A stretch of DNA of 13,300 nucleotides from DATAYA01 sp036272815 (GCA_036272815.1 DATAYA010000375.1:1-13300), one strand, 5' to 3'. Shown: positions 6,251 through 13,300, counted from the stretch's first letter. Notes: generated by a model not told the origin, from the sequence alone. Translations and numbers: made by a program.

Positions 6251-8107
6251 ATGCGCGCCACTATCGCCCTGATCGCCGCGTTGACGCTCGGCGCCATTGC
6301 CGCGCGGGCGCAGACGCCGGCCGCCACGCCCGCGGCGCCGTCACCAGTGACCCGGAGCCACGGCTTCGCAGTGCTGAGCCAACCGAAGCTGGCCGCCGAC
6401 TTCCCGTATTTCCCGTATGTGAACCCGAAGGCGCCGAAGGGCGGCACGATCACGCTGGGCGCTCTCGGCAGCTTCGACAGCTTCAACCCTTTCATCGTCC
6501 GCGGCACCGCGGCGGCCGGCATCAACCGCGTATGGGACACGCTGCTCACGCCCTCGGCCGACGAGGCCGCGACCGCCTACGGACTGCTCGCCCAGACGAT
6601 CGAGATCCCCGCAGACCATTCCTGGGTCGCCTTCGACCTCAACCCGGCTGCGAAGTTCAACGACGGCACGCCGGTCACCGCCGGCGACGTCGCCTGGACG
6701 TTCAAGATGATGGTGCAGCACGGGCGGCCGTTCTACAGTGCCTATTACAGCGACGTCACCAGCGTCTCGGTCGACGGGCCGCGCCGTGTGGTGTTCCACC
6801 TCAAGTCGAGCGACAACCGCGAGATGCCGCTGATCCTGGGCGAGATCGCGGTGCTGCCCGAGCATTGGTGGCACGGGCGCGACTTCTCCGCCCCGCTGCA
6901 CGACGCACCGCTGGGCTCCGGCCCGTATCGCGTCGACCACGTCGATTTCTCGCGCAGCATCGTCTATCGCCGGGTGCCGAACTACTGGGCGGCGAACCTC
7001 AACGTCGAGCGCGGGATGAACAACATCGACGAGATCCGCACGGAATACTTCCGCGACGCGACGGTCGCGATGGAGGCGTTCAAGGCCGGGCAGATCGACT
7101 TCCGGCAGGAGAACATCGCGAAGAACTGGGCCACCGGCTATGATTTTCCTGCCGTCAAGCGCGGACTGGTGGTCAAGGAACTGGTGCCGATGCGCCTTCC
7201 CACCGGCATGCAAGGCTTCGCGATGAACACCCGCCGTGCGCCGTTCAACAACCGCGACGTGCGCGAGGCACTGGCCTGGGCCTACGATTTCCAGTGGGCG
7301 AACAAGAATCTTTTCTACAACAGCTATCAGCGCGACCTCAGCTATTTCAGCAACAGCGACATGGCCTCCTCCGGCCTGCCGACCGGCGGCGAGCTGGCGC
7401 TGCTGATGCCCTACAAGAGTGAGCTTCCCGCCGAGGTGTTCACCAAGCCTTACACGCTGCCGATCACGGACGGCTCCGGAAACAACCGGCGGGAGCTGCG
7501 CCGCTCCCTCGCGCTGCTGCATCGCGCCGGCTGGAACGTGAAGGACTTCAAGCTGGTCGACGCGCAGGGCCAGCAGATGCATTTCACCATCCTGCTCGAG
7601 GACCCGACCTACGAACGTGTGCTGCTGCCCTACGTGCAGACATTGAGCCATCTCGGGATCGCCGCCAACGTGCGGACCGCCGATCCTTCGCAATACCAGC
7701 ACATGGCCGACAGTTTCGATTTCGACATGACAATGGGCGTGTTCCCGGAATCCGACACGCCGGGCAGCGAGCAGCGCGACAACTGGACGTGTGCCGCGGC
7801 GAAGGAGACGGGCAGCAACAATTTGATGGGCGTGTGTCGCCCGGTGGTCGATGCACTCGTCGGAAAAGTGATCGCCGCGACCACACGCACCGAGCTGACC
7901 GACGCGGTCCATGCGCTCGACCGCACTCTGCTCTGGGGCTGGTACGTGGTGCCCAACTGGCACCTCAACAAGTTCCGCATCGCCTACTGGAACCGCTTCG
8001 GGCACCCCAACGTGAAGATCCGCTCGGGCTTCCAGCTCGACGATTGGTGGGTGGACAGTGCCAAGGCGACCGCGACCGATCGGGCGCGGAGCCATCCGGG
8101 GGGCTGA
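6251..8107 (+). CDS. yejA: Periplasmic peptide-binding protein of the YejABEF importer
   Basis: This is a family 5 extracellular solute-binding protein of 618 residues, close to E. coli YejA (about 604). It binds peptides, including microcin C-like compounds, in the periplasm and delivers them to YejBE. The N-terminus is a Sec signal peptide (MRATIALIAALTLGAIAARA) with likely cleavage after A20 (ARA|Q); there is no lipobox cysteine. Family signs are NPKAPKGGTITLG (58-70), the signature FNDGTPVTAGDVAWTF (136-151), LGSGPYRV (221-228), and the WHLNKFRIAYWNRF and DDWWVD segments near the C-terminus. It heads a complete yejABEF set on one strand. Between it and yejB lie only 68 bases, filled by a mini-ORF. 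The assignment to Yej rather than Dpp/Opp rests on the C-terminal motifs and on the unmistakable YejB, YejE and YejF next door. The natural substrate here is unknown. Confidence 0.93.
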   Translation: MRATIALIAALTLGAIAARAQTPAATPAAPSPVTRSHGFAVLSQPKLAADFPYFPYVNPKAPKGGTITLGALGSFDSFNPFIVRGTAAAGINRVWDTLLTPSADEAATAYGLLAQTIEIPADHSWVAFDLNPAAKFNDGTPVTAGDVAWTFKMMVQHGRPFYSAYYSDVTSVSVDGPRRVVFHLKSSDNREMPLILGEIAVLPEHWWHGRDFSAPLHDAPLGSGPYRVDHVDFSRSIVYRRVPNYWAANLNVERGMNNIDEIRTEYFRDATVAMEAFKAGQIDFRQENIAKNWATGYDFPAVKRGLVVKELVPMRLPTGMQGFAMNTRRAPFNNRDVREALAWAYDFQWANKNLFYNSYQRDLSYFSNSDMASSGLPTGGELALLMPYKSELPAEVFTKPYTLPITDGSGNNRRELRRSLALLHRAGWNVKDFKLVDAQGQQMHFTILLEDPTYERVLLPYVQTLSHLGIAANVRTADPSQYQHMADSFDFDMTMGVFPESDTPGSEQRDNWTCAAAKETGSNNLMGVCRPVVDALVGKVIAATTRTELTDAVHALDRTLLWGWYVVPNWHLNKFRIAYWNRFGHPNVKIRSGFQLDDWWVDSAKATATDRARSHPGG

Positions 8108-8109
8108 GC

Positions 8110-8175
8110 GTGACCGCTTGCCCGCCCGCCGCCGGCCCGCCCGCCGCTGGACCGCCCCCTGCTGGCCCGTTCTGA
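8110..8175 (+). CDS. Proline-rich 21-residue mini-ORF between yejA and yejB (possible coupling peptide)
   Basis: GTG at 8110 lies 2 bases after the yejA stop and is preceded by a GGGGGG run at 8098-8103 with 6 bases of spacing. The frame encodes MTAC followed by PPAAG, PPAAG, PPPAG and PF, then TGA at 8173-8175, which directly abuts the yejB ATG and is in the same frame. yejB itself has no visible ribosome binding site. So ribosomes finishing this short frame could restart on yejB, or a rare readthrough would add a proline-rich N-terminus to YejB. The peptide resembles no family I know. It may simply be a spacer formed by repeat expansion. Whether it is translated is inference. Confidence 0.35.
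   Translation: MTACPPAAGPPAAGPPPAGPF
8121..8165 (+). repeat. Three tandem copies of a 15-base GC-rich unit in the yejA-yejB spacer
   Basis: The units are 8121-8135, 8136-8150 and 8151-8165. The first two differ by one base (CCCGCCCGCCGCCGG versus CCCGCCCGCCGCTGG); the third is diverged (ACCGCCCCCTGCTGG). Because 15 is a multiple of three, the repeat keeps the frame of the mini-ORF and encodes PPAAG, PPAAG and PPPAG. Copy number could vary between strains by slippage without changing the frame. Confidence 0.75.
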
Positions 8176-9249
8176 ATGGGTGCCTATCTGCTCCGGCGGC
8201 TGCTGCTGCTGATCCCCACGCTGTTCGGGATCATCACGATCAACTTCGTCGTCGTGCAGCTCGCACCCGGCGGGCCGGTCGACCAGATGATGGCCGAGAT
8301 GCGCGGCCACGGCGGCGGCATGACGACGCGCATGACCGGCGCGGGCGCCGAGGAGGCGGCCACTCCCGGGGCCTATCGCGGCGCCCGCGGTCTCGATCTG
8401 CAGACGGTCGCCCGCATCAAGCGCATGTTCGGCTTCGACAAGCCGCCGCTAACCCGGTACCTCGACATGGTCGGCGGCTATCTGCGGTTCGATTTCGGCC
8501 AGAGCTTCTTCCGCGACCAGAGCGTGCTCGGCCTGATCGGCAGCCGGCTGCCGGTCTCCGTCTCGCTGGGTGTCTGGTCCACACTGCTGGTCTACCTGAT
8601 CTCCATCCCGCTCGGCATCGCCAAGGCGGTACGCGACGGCAGCCGCTTCGATATCGCGACATCGGCCGCGGTGCTGGTGGGTTACGCGATTCCCGGCTTC
8701 CTGTTCGCGATCCTGCTGGTGGTGCTGTTCGCCGGCGGCAGCCTCGTGCAGTGGTTCCCGATGCGCGGACTGATGAGTTCCGGCACCGAGCACTGGCCGT
8801 TCTCGGCACGCGTGCTCGACTATCTCTGGCACATGGTGCTGCCGACGGTTGCCCTCGTCGCGGGCGGCTTTGCCACGCTGACGATCCTCACCAAGAACTG
8901 CTTTCTTGAGGAAATCCGCAAGCAGTACGTGGTGACCGCCCGTGCCAAGGGGGCCTCCGAGCGGCGGGCGCTCTATGGCCATGTGTTCCGCAACGCCATG
9001 CTGCTGATCGTCGCCGGGTTTCCATCGGCGTTCATCTCGATGCTGTTCTCCTCACAACTTCTGGTCGAGATTGTTTTTTCCCTCAACGGGCTCGGGCTGC
9101 TGGGTTTCAACGCGGCGATCCAGCGCGACTATCCGGTAATGTTCGGCACGCTCTACATCTTCACCCTGCTCGGGCTGCTGATGCAGATCGTGGGCGACCT
9201 GATGTACACCGTTGTCGATCCGCGCATCGACTTCGAGGCGCGACAATGA
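8176..9249 (+). CDS. yejB: Peptide/microcin C-type ABC transporter permease YejB
   Basis: This inner-membrane channel subunit has 357 residues (E. coli YejB about 364). The N-terminus MGAYLLRRLLLLIPTLFGI closely follows the E. coli protein, so the ATG at 8176 is well supported despite the absent ribosome binding site. The first helix (about 9-28) leads to the YejB signature VQLAPGGPVDQ (27-37). A hydrophilic Gly/Met-rich stretch at about 38-72 distinguishes YejB from DppB. Later come GYAIPGFLFAILLVVLF, the EAA loop (QYVVTARAKGASERRALYG, then HVFRNAM), FSLNGLGLLGF and the C-terminal VDPRIDFEAR. It overlaps yejE by four bases (ATGA), so it is co-translated with it. Confidence 0.96.
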   Translation: MGAYLLRRLLLLIPTLFGIITINFVVVQLAPGGPVDQMMAEMRGHGGGMTTRMTGAGAEEAATPGAYRGARGLDLQTVARIKRMFGFDKPPLTRYLDMVGGYLRFDFGQSFFRDQSVLGLIGSRLPVSVSLGVWSTLLVYLISIPLGIAKAVRDGSRFDIATSAAVLVGYAIPGFLFAILLVVLFAGGSLVQWFPMRGLMSSGTEHWPFSARVLDYLWHMVLPTVALVAGGFATLTILTKNCFLEEIRKQYVVTARAKGASERRALYGHVFRNAMLLIVAGFPSAFISMLFSSQLLVEIVFSLNGLGLLGFNAAIQRDYPVMFGTLYIFTLLGLLMQIVGDLMYTVVDPRIDFEARQ

Positions 9250-10277
9250 AGCTGCAACCCGTCGCACGGCGGCGGCTCGCGGTGCTTCGCGCCCACAAGC
9301 GCGGCTGGTGGTCGCTCTGGCTGTTCACGGCGCTGTTCCTGGTCTGTCTGTTCGCCGAGTTCGTCGCCAACGACCGGCCTCTGGTGATCCGCTATGACGG
9401 GCACTGGCTGTTCCCCGTCCTGCAGGACTACAGCGAGGACCGCTTCGGGCCGGACTTCCTGCCGACCGAGGCCGACTACACCGATCCCGACGTGCAGCGC
9501 GCGATCCGCGCGCATGGCTGGATGATCTGGCCGCTGGTGCCGTACAGCTATGATACCATCGTCAAGAACTTGCCCTCGCCCGCGCCCTCGCCGCCGACCT
9601 GGCAAGACCCGCTCGGGACCGACGACCAGGCGCGCGACGTGCTCGCCCGCGTAATCTACGGCTTCCGCGTCTCGGTGCTGTTCGGCTTCTCGCTCACGAT
9701 CGTCTCCTCGGTGATCGGCATCGCGGCCGGCGCGGTACAGGGCTATTACGGCGGCCTGACCGACCTGCTGTTCCAGCGCTTCATCGAGATGTGGGCGGGG
9801 ATGCCGCAGCTCTACTTGCTCATCATCCTCGGCAGCATCATCACCCCCGGCTTCTGGGTGCTGCTCGGCTTCCTGCTGCTGTTCTCGTGGATGAACCTCA
9901 CCGGCGTCGTGCGCGCGGAGTTCCTGCGCGGCCGCAACCTCGATTTCGTCCGCGCCGCGCGCGCGCTCGGCGTGCGCAACACCGCGATCATGTGGCGGCA
10001 CATCCTGCCGAACGCGATGGTGGCGGCGATGACCTTCCTGCCGTTCACCCTGTCGGGGTCGGTCACGATCCTCGCCAGCCTCGATTTCCTCGGCTTCGGG
10101 ATGCCGCCTGGCTCGCCTTCGCTCGGCGAACTCGTGAGCCAGGGCAAGAACAATCTCCAGGCGCCCTGGCTCGGCATCACCGCCTTCGTCGTGCTCGGCG
10201 GCATCCTGGTGCTGCTGATCTTCATCGGCGAGGCGGTGCGCGACACCTTCGATCCGCGCAAGCAGGGCGCGATATGA
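9246..10277 (+). CDS. yejE: Peptide/microcin C-type ABC transporter permease YejE
   Basis: This is the second channel subunit, 343 residues (E. coli YejE about 341). A first membrane helix at about 22-41 is followed by a long periplasmic region (42-135) containing the DRFGPDFLPTEADYTDPDVQ segment typical of YejE. The family hallmark DPLGTDDQARDVLARVIYG is at 121-139. Further helices are at about 142-164, 188-215, 257-280 and 311-328. The EAA loop is at about 228-258 (DFVRAARALGVRNTAIMWRH then ILPN). GFGMPPGSPSLGELVSQGKN follows it. The C-terminus is VRDTFDPRK. It overlaps both neighbours by four bases (ATGA at 9246 and at 10274), so stoichiometric translation with YejB and YejF is expected. 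Confidence 0.96.
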   Translation: MKLQPVARRRLAVLRAHKRGWWSLWLFTALFLVCLFAEFVANDRPLVIRYDGHWLFPVLQDYSEDRFGPDFLPTEADYTDPDVQRAIRAHGWMIWPLVPYSYDTIVKNLPSPAPSPPTWQDPLGTDDQARDVLARVIYGFRVSVLFGFSLTIVSSVIGIAAGAVQGYYGGLTDLLFQRFIEMWAGMPQLYLLIILGSIITPGFWVLLGFLLLFSWMNLTGVVRAEFLRGRNLDFVRAARALGVRNTAIMWRHILPNAMVAAMTFLPFTLSGSVTILASLDFLGFGMPPGSPSLGELVSQGKNNLQAPWLGITAFVVLGGILVLLIFIGEAVRDTFDPRKQGAI

Positions 10278-11872
10278 GCCTGGTCGCGGTCGACCGGCTC
10301 CGCGTGAAGTTCGGCAAGCGCGCCGTCGTCGATGACGTCTCCTTCACCGTCGACCGCGGCGAGACGCTGGCGATCGTGGGCGAGAGCGGATCGGGCAAGT
10401 CGCTCACTGCGCTCTCGCTGCTGCAATTGCTGCCGGTGCGCGCGACGTGCACCGGCAGCATCGTGCTCGCCGGACGCCAGATGATCGGCGCGGACGCACG
10501 CTGCCTGCGCCAGAGCCGCGGCGGCATCGCCGGGATGGTGTTCCAGGAGCCGATGACCAGCCTCAATCCGCTGCACCGGATCGGCCGGCAGATCGCGGAG
10601 GCGATCTCGCTGCACCGGCCGATGAGCAAGCCAAAACTCCGCCGCCGCGTCGTGGCACTCCTCGACCAGTGCGGGTTTCCTGACGCGGAGCACCGTCTGG
10701 GCGCGTTCCCGCACCAGATCTCGGGCGGCCAGCGGCAGCGCGTGATGATCGCGATGGCGCTCGCCAACGATCCTGCACTGCTGATCGCCGACGAGCCGAC
10801 GACAGCACTCGACGTGACCATCCAGGCGCAGATCCTCGACCTGCTCGCGGAGCAGAAGGCGGCGCGCGGCCTGGCTCTGCTGCTCATCACGCACGACCTC
10901 GCGATCGTTCGGCACCATGCCGACCGCGTTGCCGTGATGAAGGGCGGCCACATCGTCGAGACCGGCAGCGCCGCAGCAATTTTCGGCACGCCGAAGCATC
11001 CCTACACGAAGATGCTGCTCGCCTCCGAGCCGCGCGGACGCCCGGACCCGGTGCCGCCGGGTGCTGCGGAGATCATGGCGGTGCGCGACCTGCGCGTGCA
11101 TTTCGGCATCCGCCGCGGCATCCTGCGGCGCGTCGTCGGCACCGTGCGCGCAGTGGACGGTGTGACACTCTCGATCCGCGCCGGCGAGACGGTGGGGCTG
11201 GTGGGCGAGAGCGGATCGGGCAAGTCGACCACCGGCTTCGCGATGCTGCGGCTGGAGCGCAGCGAGGGCAGCATCCGCTTCGAGGGGCACGAGATCGGCA
11301 AGTTCAACCAGCGCCGCCTGCGGCCGTTGCGCAAGCGCGCGCAGCTCGTGTTCCAGGACCCTTACAGCAGCCTCTCGCCGCGGCTCTCGGTTGGCGACAT
11401 CATCGCCGAGGGTCTGCGGGTCCACGAGCGCCTGACCGCCGCCGAGCGCGCGCGGCGCGTCGCGGAAAGCCTCGCCGAGGTCGGCCTGCCGCCGGAGATG
11501 GCGGAACGCTACCCGCACGAGTTCAGCGGCGGCCAGCGGCAGCGCGTGGCGATCGCGCGCGCGATGGTGCTCAAGCCGCATTTCGTGGTGCTCGACGAGC
11601 CGACCAGCGCGCTCGACCGATCCGTGCAGTCGCAGATCGTCGATCTGCTGCGCGCCTTGCAGGTGAGTCACGGCCTCGCCTATCTGTTCATCAGCCACGA
11701 TCTCTCGGTTGTGCGGGCGTTGGCGCACCGCGTCGTCGTGCTGAAGGAGGGCGTCGTGGTGGAGCAGGGCGACGCGGACCAGATTTTCCATGCGCCACGC
11801 GAGGAATATACGCGCGCGCTGCTTGCGGCGGCGTTTGCGCTCGAGCCGGATCGCTTGGCGGCGCCGGCTTGA
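10274..11872 (+). CDS. yejF: Peptide/microcin C-type ABC transporter double ATPase YejF
   Basis: It supplies ATP hydrolysis for YejBE. It is a fusion of two nucleotide-binding domains, 532 residues (E. coli YejF about 529), where Dpp/Opp systems use two separate proteins. Domain 1 (about 1-260): Walker A GESGSGKS 36-43, Q-loop Q91, signature SGGQRQR 150-156, Walker B LLIADE 169-174, H-loop H207. It is followed by the peptide-transporter motif HPYTKMLL (242-249). Domain 2 (about 268-532): Walker A GESGSGKS 311-318, Q361, SGGQRQR 418-424, VVLDE 438-442, H475, then EEYTRALLAAAF. All catalytic residues are present in both halves, so both sites should be active. The start is an ATGA overlap with yejE. 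The stop is followed at once by a strong hairpin. Confidence 0.97.
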   Translation: MSLVAVDRLRVKFGKRAVVDDVSFTVDRGETLAIVGESGSGKSLTALSLLQLLPVRATCTGSIVLAGRQMIGADARCLRQSRGGIAGMVFQEPMTSLNPLHRIGRQIAEAISLHRPMSKPKLRRRVVALLDQCGFPDAEHRLGAFPHQISGGQRQRVMIAMALANDPALLIADEPTTALDVTIQAQILDLLAEQKAARGLALLLITHDLAIVRHHADRVAVMKGGHIVETGSAAAIFGTPKHPYTKMLLASEPRGRPDPVPPGAAEIMAVRDLRVHFGIRRGILRRVVGTVRAVDGVTLSIRAGETVGLVGESGSGKSTTGFAMLRLERSEGSIRFEGHEIGKFNQRRLRPLRKRAQLVFQDPYSSLSPRLSVGDIIAEGLRVHERLTAAERARRVAESLAEVGLPPEMAERYPHEFSGGQRQRVAIARAMVLKPHFVVLDEPTSALDRSVQSQIVDLLRALQVSHGLAYLFISHDLSVVRALAHRVVVLKEGVVVEQGDADQIFHAPREEYTRALLAAAFALEPDRLAAPA

Positions 11873-11895
11873 GGCCAGGGGCGCTGCCCCTGGCC
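11873..11895. terminator. Perfect 10-base-pair hairpin directly after the yejF stop
   Basis: The arms are GGCCAGGGGC (11873-11882) and GCCCCTGGCC (11886-11895), with a three-base loop GCT. It begins on the base after the TGA of yejF and faces the convergent NIPSNAP gene, so it could stop transcription from both sides. No T-run follows on either strand, so it is not a textbook intrinsic terminator. It may instead stabilise mRNA ends or belong to a dispersed palindrome family. The structure is certain; the terminator role is inferred. Confidence 0.5.
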
Positions 11896-11899
11896 CCCG

Positions 11900-11931
11900 C
11901 CAAGGGCGGAGCCTCTGGAACCCGGGGTTCC
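11900..11931. repeat. Two further palindromes next to the yejF hairpin (REP-like cluster)
   Basis: First is an imperfect hairpin: CCAAGGGC (11900-11907), loop GGA, GCCTCTGG (11911-11918), with one mismatch and one G-T pair. Its core echoes the CCAGGGGC core of the preceding perfect hairpin. Second is GGAACCC-G-GGGTTCC (11917-11931), a perfect 7-base inverted repeat whose last base is also the first base of the NIPSNAP stop codon on the other strand. Together with the hairpin at 11873-11895 these fill the whole gap between the convergent genes. From memory, similar elements are common between genes in Acetobacteraceae. Confidence 0.6.
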
Positions 11932-12251
11932 TATTGCACCGGCGAGAACGCGGTCGGCTTGAGGATCCGGTTTTCCTGTGCCACCAGCAATCCCATCTCG
12001 GCGGTTCGCGCAAGGTACGCCTGCCAGGCCGGATCTGCCTGCATCCCGTCCCGCCGGCGCTCGCGATCGGCCTGGCTGTCGTAGCCCCACAGATGCACGA
12101 CCTGGTTCAGCGTCCCTTCGGCAACCGTGTAGTACCCGAGGCAGCGGCCAAGATGCTTCTGCTGGATCGGCCAGGCATGTTCCTGATAGCTGCGGACGAA
12201 CTCGGCAAGCTTGCCGGGTCGCACGGTGTAGATGCGCAGATCGACAATCAT
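11931..12251 (-). CDS. NIPSNAP family protein
   Basis: This small 106-residue protein is a single alpha/beta dimeric-barrel domain of the NIPSNAP family. Visible family features are the opening strand MIVDLRIYTVRPGKL (1-15), the helix EFVRSYQEHAWPIQQKHL, the GYYTVAEGTLNQVVHLWGY strand pair (39-57), RERRRDGMQADPAWQAYL (63-80), and the closing VAQENRILKPT (90-100). The biochemical role of bacterial NIPSNAP proteins is generally unknown; some sit beside catabolic enzymes. No signal peptide or membrane segment is seen. It starts 16 bases after the stop of the CocE-like hydrolase gene and has a strong ribosome binding site, so the two form one transcription unit. Its stop codon touches the palindrome cluster. 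Confidence 0.9.
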   Translation of the reverse strand: MIVDLRIYTVRPGKLAEFVRSYQEHAWPIQQKHLGRCLGYYTVAEGTLNQVVHLWGYDSQADRERRRDGMQADPAWQAYLARTAEMGLLVAQENRILKPTAFSPVQ

Positions 12252-12260
12252 TCTCTTGTT

Positions 12261-12266
12261 CCCTCC
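12261..12266 (-). promoter_or_regulatory. Ribosome binding site of the NIPSNAP gene
   Basis: GGAGGG on the minus strand, 9 bases before the ATG at 12251 and one base after the stop codon of the hydrolase gene. It confirms the start. Confidence 0.65.
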
Positions 12267-12267
12267 A

Positions 12268-13300
12268 TCAGAGATCCAGGATCGGCAGCACGATGCGGCT
12301 CGGCCGTGCGGCGCCGACGAACACGGTGTTCACCGCGATGCGGCGGCGGCGCGCGGCGCCTTCGGGCTCGCCGGTGTTCGGGTTGACGTCGAACTTCGGA
12401 AAATTGCTCGACGCGATGTCGATGCGGATGCGGTGGCCGGGCAGAAAAAGATTGGCGACCGGGAACAGCGTGATCTGGATGCGCACCACCTCGCCCGGCG
12501 CACGCAGGCGCGGTGCTGCCGGGTCCTCGGCATAGCGCAGCCGCAGGATGCCGTCGGTGAGCGGCATCGCAAAGCCGCGCGGGTCATCATGGCTCGGCGG
12601 ATGCACGTCGATCAGCTTCGCCGTGAAGTCGGTATCCGGCCCGTCGGTCGCGACCCACAGCACCGCCTCGACCGGACCCGCGATCTCCACCGGTGCTGTC
12701 AGCGGCAACGTCTGGAACACCAGCACATCGGCGCGTGACGCGAGCGGCACGAACGGTGCCTTGCTGCCGAAGAACTCCGGGCGCTCCACCTGATCGAACG
12801 GGCCGGAGACCGCGACCGGATCGAGGCTCGAGAAGTTGCCGCCGATCGTCGGCACCGGATGCGCGGGATCGGCATTATAGCCAAGCGCCGCCTCCGCACC
12901 CGGAGCGTGATCGAGCCCTCCATCCGCGTGCAGGTGATAGTCCGTGAACGCGACCCCCGGCGGCGGCCAGTCCGCACACGCGATCCAGCGGCCGCCGTGG
13001 TCAAGGCGGCCTTCCGGCGTGCGGCGCCCGCCGCCGCCGCCCATCACGAAGACGCGCGCTGCCGGCTGGTCGAACGCTGCACCGCGCACGACGTGATCGA
13101 AGAAACGCCGGCGGTACAGCCGCCAGTCACCGGCCCAGGAATCGATCGCGGCGTCGCGCCCGAACGACACCTCGCCGAACGCGGTGCCGCTGCGGTCGCC
13201 ATGTGTCCACGGCCCGAGGATCAGCCGCTGCGGACCCCGGCCCGCGGCGCGCAGGCCGAGATAGTTGCCTGTCGCCGTCAGCGGATACGGATCGTACCAC
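12268..13300 (-). CDS. CocE/NonD family hydrolase (partial, N-terminus beyond right edge)
   Basis: This is an alpha/beta-hydrolase of the cocaine esterase/X-Pro dipeptidyl-peptidase-like group, which cleaves esters, amides or proline-containing peptides. About 343 C-terminal residues are in the window; full proteins are usually 550-670, so the nucleophile serine lies outside. I read the open frame to the window edge by hand. It opens with WYDPY (first codon 13299-13297), where the aspartate matches the catalytic Asp of CocE, and continues to LILGPWTHG, where the histidine (codon 13203-13201) matches the catalytic His. From about residue 145 on is the jelly-roll C-terminal domain: LTAPVEIAGPVEAVLWVATD, TDFTAKLIDVHP, then GHRIRIDIASSNFPKFDVNP and NTGEP. 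This closing set is diagnostic of the family. It is followed by a NIPSNAP gene 16 bases downstream. The substrate is unknown. Confidence 0.92.
   Translation of the reverse strand, partial: WYDPYPLTATGNYLGLRAAGRGPQRLILGPWTHGDRSGTAFGEVSFGRDAAIDSWAGDWRLYRRRFFDHVVRGAAFDQPAARVFVMGGGGGRRTPEGRLDHGGRWIACADWPPPGVAFTDYHLHADGGLDHAPGAEAALGYNADPAHPVPTIGGNFSSLDPVAVSGPFDQVERPEFFGSKAPFVPLASRADVLVFQTLPLTAPVEIAGPVEAVLWVATDGPDTDFTAKLIDVHPPSHDDPRGFAMPLTDGILRLRYAEDPAAPRLRAPGEVVRIQITLFPVANLFLPGHRIRIDIASSNFPKFDVNPNTGEPEGAARRRRIAVNTVFVGAARPSRIVLPILDL

Noticed and set aside
6341..8095. 584-codon open frame on the minus strand opposite yejA
   Set aside because: It lies fully antisense to a gene with clear family motifs. 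Its translation is rich in Arg, His, Val and Gly with no recognisable domain, typical of a mirror frame in GC-rich DNA.
10377..11227. Identical 26-base stretch at 10377-10402 and 11202-11227
   Set aside because: Both copies encode the Walker A loop of the two ATPase domains of YejF with the same codons. This is explained by domain duplication and conservation, not a mobile or regulatory repeat.
9812..12013. 733-codon minus-strand open frame across yejE, yejF and the following gap
   Set aside because: It is antisense to two certain genes, with low-complexity Arg/His/Ala-rich translation and no motifs. It is a GC-driven shadow.
1..13300. Search for CRISPR arrays, tRNAs, insertion sequences, phage or defence genes
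   Set aside because: I saw no spaced direct repeats, no tRNA-like cloverleaf, no transposase or integrase, and no toxin-antitoxin or defence proteins. All long frames are explained by the listed genes or their shadows.

Overview
The window is very GC-rich DNA with tightly packed bacterial genes and no RNA genes, insertion sequences, phage genes or CRISPR array that I can see. The protein set suggests an alphaproteobacterium, most likely of the Acetobacteraceae/Rhodospirillales type. The clues are a Gram-negative KDO gene (kdsB), an alphaproteobacterial-type PheA, a membrane-anchored cytochrome c with an Ala/Pro-rich tail, and a CCAGGGGC-type palindrome of a kind I recall from Acetobacteraceae intergenic regions. 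The family assignment is inference from memory, not a database result.

Layout. (1) Positions 1-1559, minus strand: two permeases of a Dpp/Opp-type ABC importer (dppB-like, then a dppC-like gene cut by the left edge). No binding-protein or ATPase gene for it is visible. (2) 1728-2399, minus: a glutathione S-transferase with a strong ribosome binding site. (3) 2485-4076, minus: kdsB and pheA, translationally coupled through an ATGA overlap. (4) 4077-4195: a divergent intergenic region with a candidate promoter and a perfect palindrome. (5) 4196-6198, plus: a membrane-anchored di-haem cytochrome c made by internal duplication, then a HisN-type phosphatase whose reading frame has no ordinary start codon. 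(6) 6251-11872, plus: a complete yejABEF operon for a peptide/microcin C-type ABC importer, with 4-base overlaps between B/E and E/F and an odd proline-rich mini-ORF between A and B. (7) 11873-11931: a cluster of palindromes between convergent genes. (8) 11931-13300, minus: a CocE/NonD-type hydrolase (N-terminus outside the window) followed by a small NIPSNAP-family gene.

Working together: YejA should capture peptides in the periplasm, YejB and YejE form the channel, and the double-ATPase YejF drives import. The partial Dpp-like permeases represent a second, separate peptide or small-molecule importer. pheA (phenylalanine) and hisN (histidine) are biosynthetic, kdsB serves lipopolysaccharide, and the cytochrome serves periplasmic electron transfer.

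I did not find a clearly new biological system. The points most worth checking are the missing start or frameshift of hisN, the in-frame mini-ORF ending in TGA directly before the yejB ATG, and the palindrome cluster after yejF.
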